The position numbers and the translations under genes are program-made. Shown here piece after piece: positions 40,191 through 41,333 of a DNA stretch of 41,333 nucleotides. Numbering within the stretch: position 1 is the first letter of the stretch; every line of letters starts with the position of its first letter. Origin of the DNA: Microbacteriaceae bacterium PS02344 (GTDB lineage: Bacteria > Actinomycetota > Actinomycetes > Actinomycetales > Microbacteriaceae). The notes under the pieces were generated by a model, which did not search any database, was not told where the DNA came from, and saw nothing but the letters and a program-made list of their open reading frames with translations. Where the stretch lies: positions 1-41,333 of the forward strand of contig JASCNZ010000022.1 of the NCBI GenBank assembly GCA_029959905.1, read 5' to 3'.

Positions 40191-41264
40191 GTGTCGCGCA
40201 CACGCACCCTCGCTGCGGGCATCGCCGTCGCAGCGTTCACCGCACTGGCACTGTCCGGCTGCGCCACCACCGGTGGCGGCGGAGGCGGAGACGCCGCATC
40301 GTCCGAGAACGCCGCGATCGACGTGGGCGTCTCGCTGGAGGGCAAGACGATCTGCTTCGGGTTCTCGGGCAGCGAGACCGAGTTCTGGGCGGCCGGCATC
40401 GCCGCCATCTCGGATTCGCTCGAGGCGGCGGACGCCCGCGTGATCGAGCACAACTCGAACGAAGACCCCAACAAGCAGCTCGAGCAGATGAACGACTGCA
40501 TCACCCAGGGCGTCGACGGCATCGTCATCATCCCCGAGGACGGGTCGAGCGCCGACACGATCATCGCCGAGGCGAACAAGGCCGACATCCCGATCGGGGT
40601 GTTCAACCGTCCTCCGGCATCCGAAGACGGCGCGGCCATCGTGGCCGTCGCCGACAACCGCGGCGTCTCGGCCGCCACCATGGAGCACATGGTCACCCAG
40701 GCCGAGGCGCTGGGCCTCGACCGCAAGATCCGCTCCGTCATCATGGTCGGCAACCTCAGCGACCAGAACGCGCTCGAGCGCCGCAACGGCTTCTACGACG
40801 TCGTCGACGCGCACCCCGACCTGTTCGAGGAGCCGATCGAGGTGCAGACCAACTGGGATGCCGCGACCGGCCAGGCGAACCTCGAGGCGGCCATGCAGGC
40901 GAACCCCGAGATCGACCTGCTCTTCACCTCGTCGGACTTCCTCTACCCGCAGATCCGTTCCGTGCTCGAGCCGATGGGCCTGTGGAAGGCCTCCGGTGAG
41001 AAGGGCCACGTGATCATGGGCGGCATCGACGGCGACAACCGCGCGTGCACGCTGCTCAAGGACGGCTTCGTCGACGCGACCGGCGTGCAGGACCTCTTCA
41101 CCGAGGCCGAGCAGCTGCTCACCGCGCTCGCCGGGGCGATCGACGAGGGCGAGACCGACCCCGACGAGCTGCTGCTCGACCCCGGCTTCGCCCTCACCCA
41201 GGACAACGTCGGCGAGAAGGAGAAGGACACCTGGGGCTGCGTCATCACGCCCCCGAACTCCTGA
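40191..41264 (+). CDS. Sugar ABC transporter substrate-binding lipoprotein
   Basis: A 357-residue extracellular binding protein of the periplasmic-binding-protein type I (ribose/xylose-like) fold. The signal peptide ends in the lipobox LSGC with Cys24, followed by a Gly-rich linker. The mature part has KTICFGFSGSETEFWAAGIAAI, DDCITQGVDGIVIIPEDGSS-like sequence, and the GGIDGDNRA motif. GTG start with AGGAGG 4 nt upstream. The ATPase and permease genes that should follow are beyond the window. The pairing with the FCD regulator and SDR suggests a sugar or polyol uptake cluster. Confidence 0.93.
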   Translation: MSRTRTLAAGIAVAAFTALALSGCATTGGGGGGDAASSENAAIDVGVSLEGKTICFGFSGSETEFWAAGIAAISDSLEAADARVIEHNSNEDPNKQLEQMNDCITQGVDGIVIIPEDGSSADTIIAEANKADIPIGVFNRPPASEDGAAIVAVADNRGVSAATMEHMVTQAEALGLDRKIRSVIMVGNLSDQNALERRNGFYDVVDAHPDLFEEPIEVQTNWDAATGQANLEAAMQANPEIDLLFTSSDFLYPQIRSVLEPMGLWKASGEKGHVIMGGIDGDNRACTLLKDGFVDATGVQDLFTEAEQLLTALAGAIDEGETDPDELLLDPGFALTQDNVGEKEKDTWGCVITPPNS

Positions 41265-41333
41265 TCGCCCCTGGTGCGGCGCCGGGCCCGCCCCGCCCCG
41301 GGGGGGGCGGGGGGGGGGGGGGCGGGGGGGGCG
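41265..41333. other. Low-complexity G/C block at right edge
   Basis: After the binding-protein stop the sequence degenerates into G runs, like the left edge. No gene; probable assembly or read artefact. Confidence 0.7.

Overview
The window is a 41.3-kb stretch of very GC-rich DNA from an actinobacterium, most likely a Microbacteriaceae member (Microbacterium-like). This rests on the small acyl-CoA carboxylase epsilon subunit, the Ku/LigD pair, a DUF3039 protein, a mannitol PTS with an MtlR activator, a tRNA without an encoded CCA, and many leaderless-type starts in which a TANNNT hexamer lies 6-8 nt before ATG or GTG. Both ends, and one internal spot at about 10.37-10.44 kb, are long G/C homopolymer blocks that look like sequencing or assembly noise. 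The window is therefore probably a whole contig.

Region by region. 0.1-6.3 kb: a mannitol/general PTS operon on the minus strand (EIIB-like protein, HPr, EI, MtlA) divergent from mtlR, then a second, monocistronic HPr. 6.3-8.8 kb: purine nucleoside phosphorylase and a phosphosugar mutase. 8.9-10.3 kb: a flavoprotein quinone reductase that lacks redox cysteines. 10.5-19.3 kb: acyl-CoA carboxylase genes (biotinylated alpha at 10.5-12.2 kb; beta and epsilon at 17.5-19.3 kb) on either side of Maf, a TrmA/RlmD-type RNA methyltransferase, and a response regulator / histidine kinase / degenerate-kinase operon. 19.3-21.1 kb: an EcsC-like protein and a sugar-phosphate-type nucleotidyltransferase. 21.3-25.0 kb: an ABC ATPase with a 450-residue lysine-repeat tail, plus its permease. 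25.0-29.9 kb: DUF3039, PncB, MurI-RNase PH-RdgB and a cation diffusion facilitator. 29.9-33.0 kb: LigD and Ku (non-homologous end joining). 33.0-34.0 kb: a DedA protein and tRNA-Leu(UAG). 34.1-38.5 kb: a compact Tad pilus/secretion operon. 38.6-41.3 kb: an SDR dehydrogenase and FCD regulator divergent from a sugar ABC binding lipoprotein, apparently the edge of a sugar-use cluster.

The genes are mostly ordinary core and catabolic genes in tight operons with 4-bp ATGA/GTGA overlaps, and convergent pairs are often separated by strong GC hairpins. The least ordinary items are the ABC ATPase with a period-5 lysine tail, the kinase-like partner without an ATP-binding site in the two-component operon, the orphan EIIB and second HPr, the pilin-like Tad protein without the processing-site Glu, and the fully overlapping divergent -10 elements between maf and the methyltransferase gene. 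No mobile element, CRISPR array or phage was seen.
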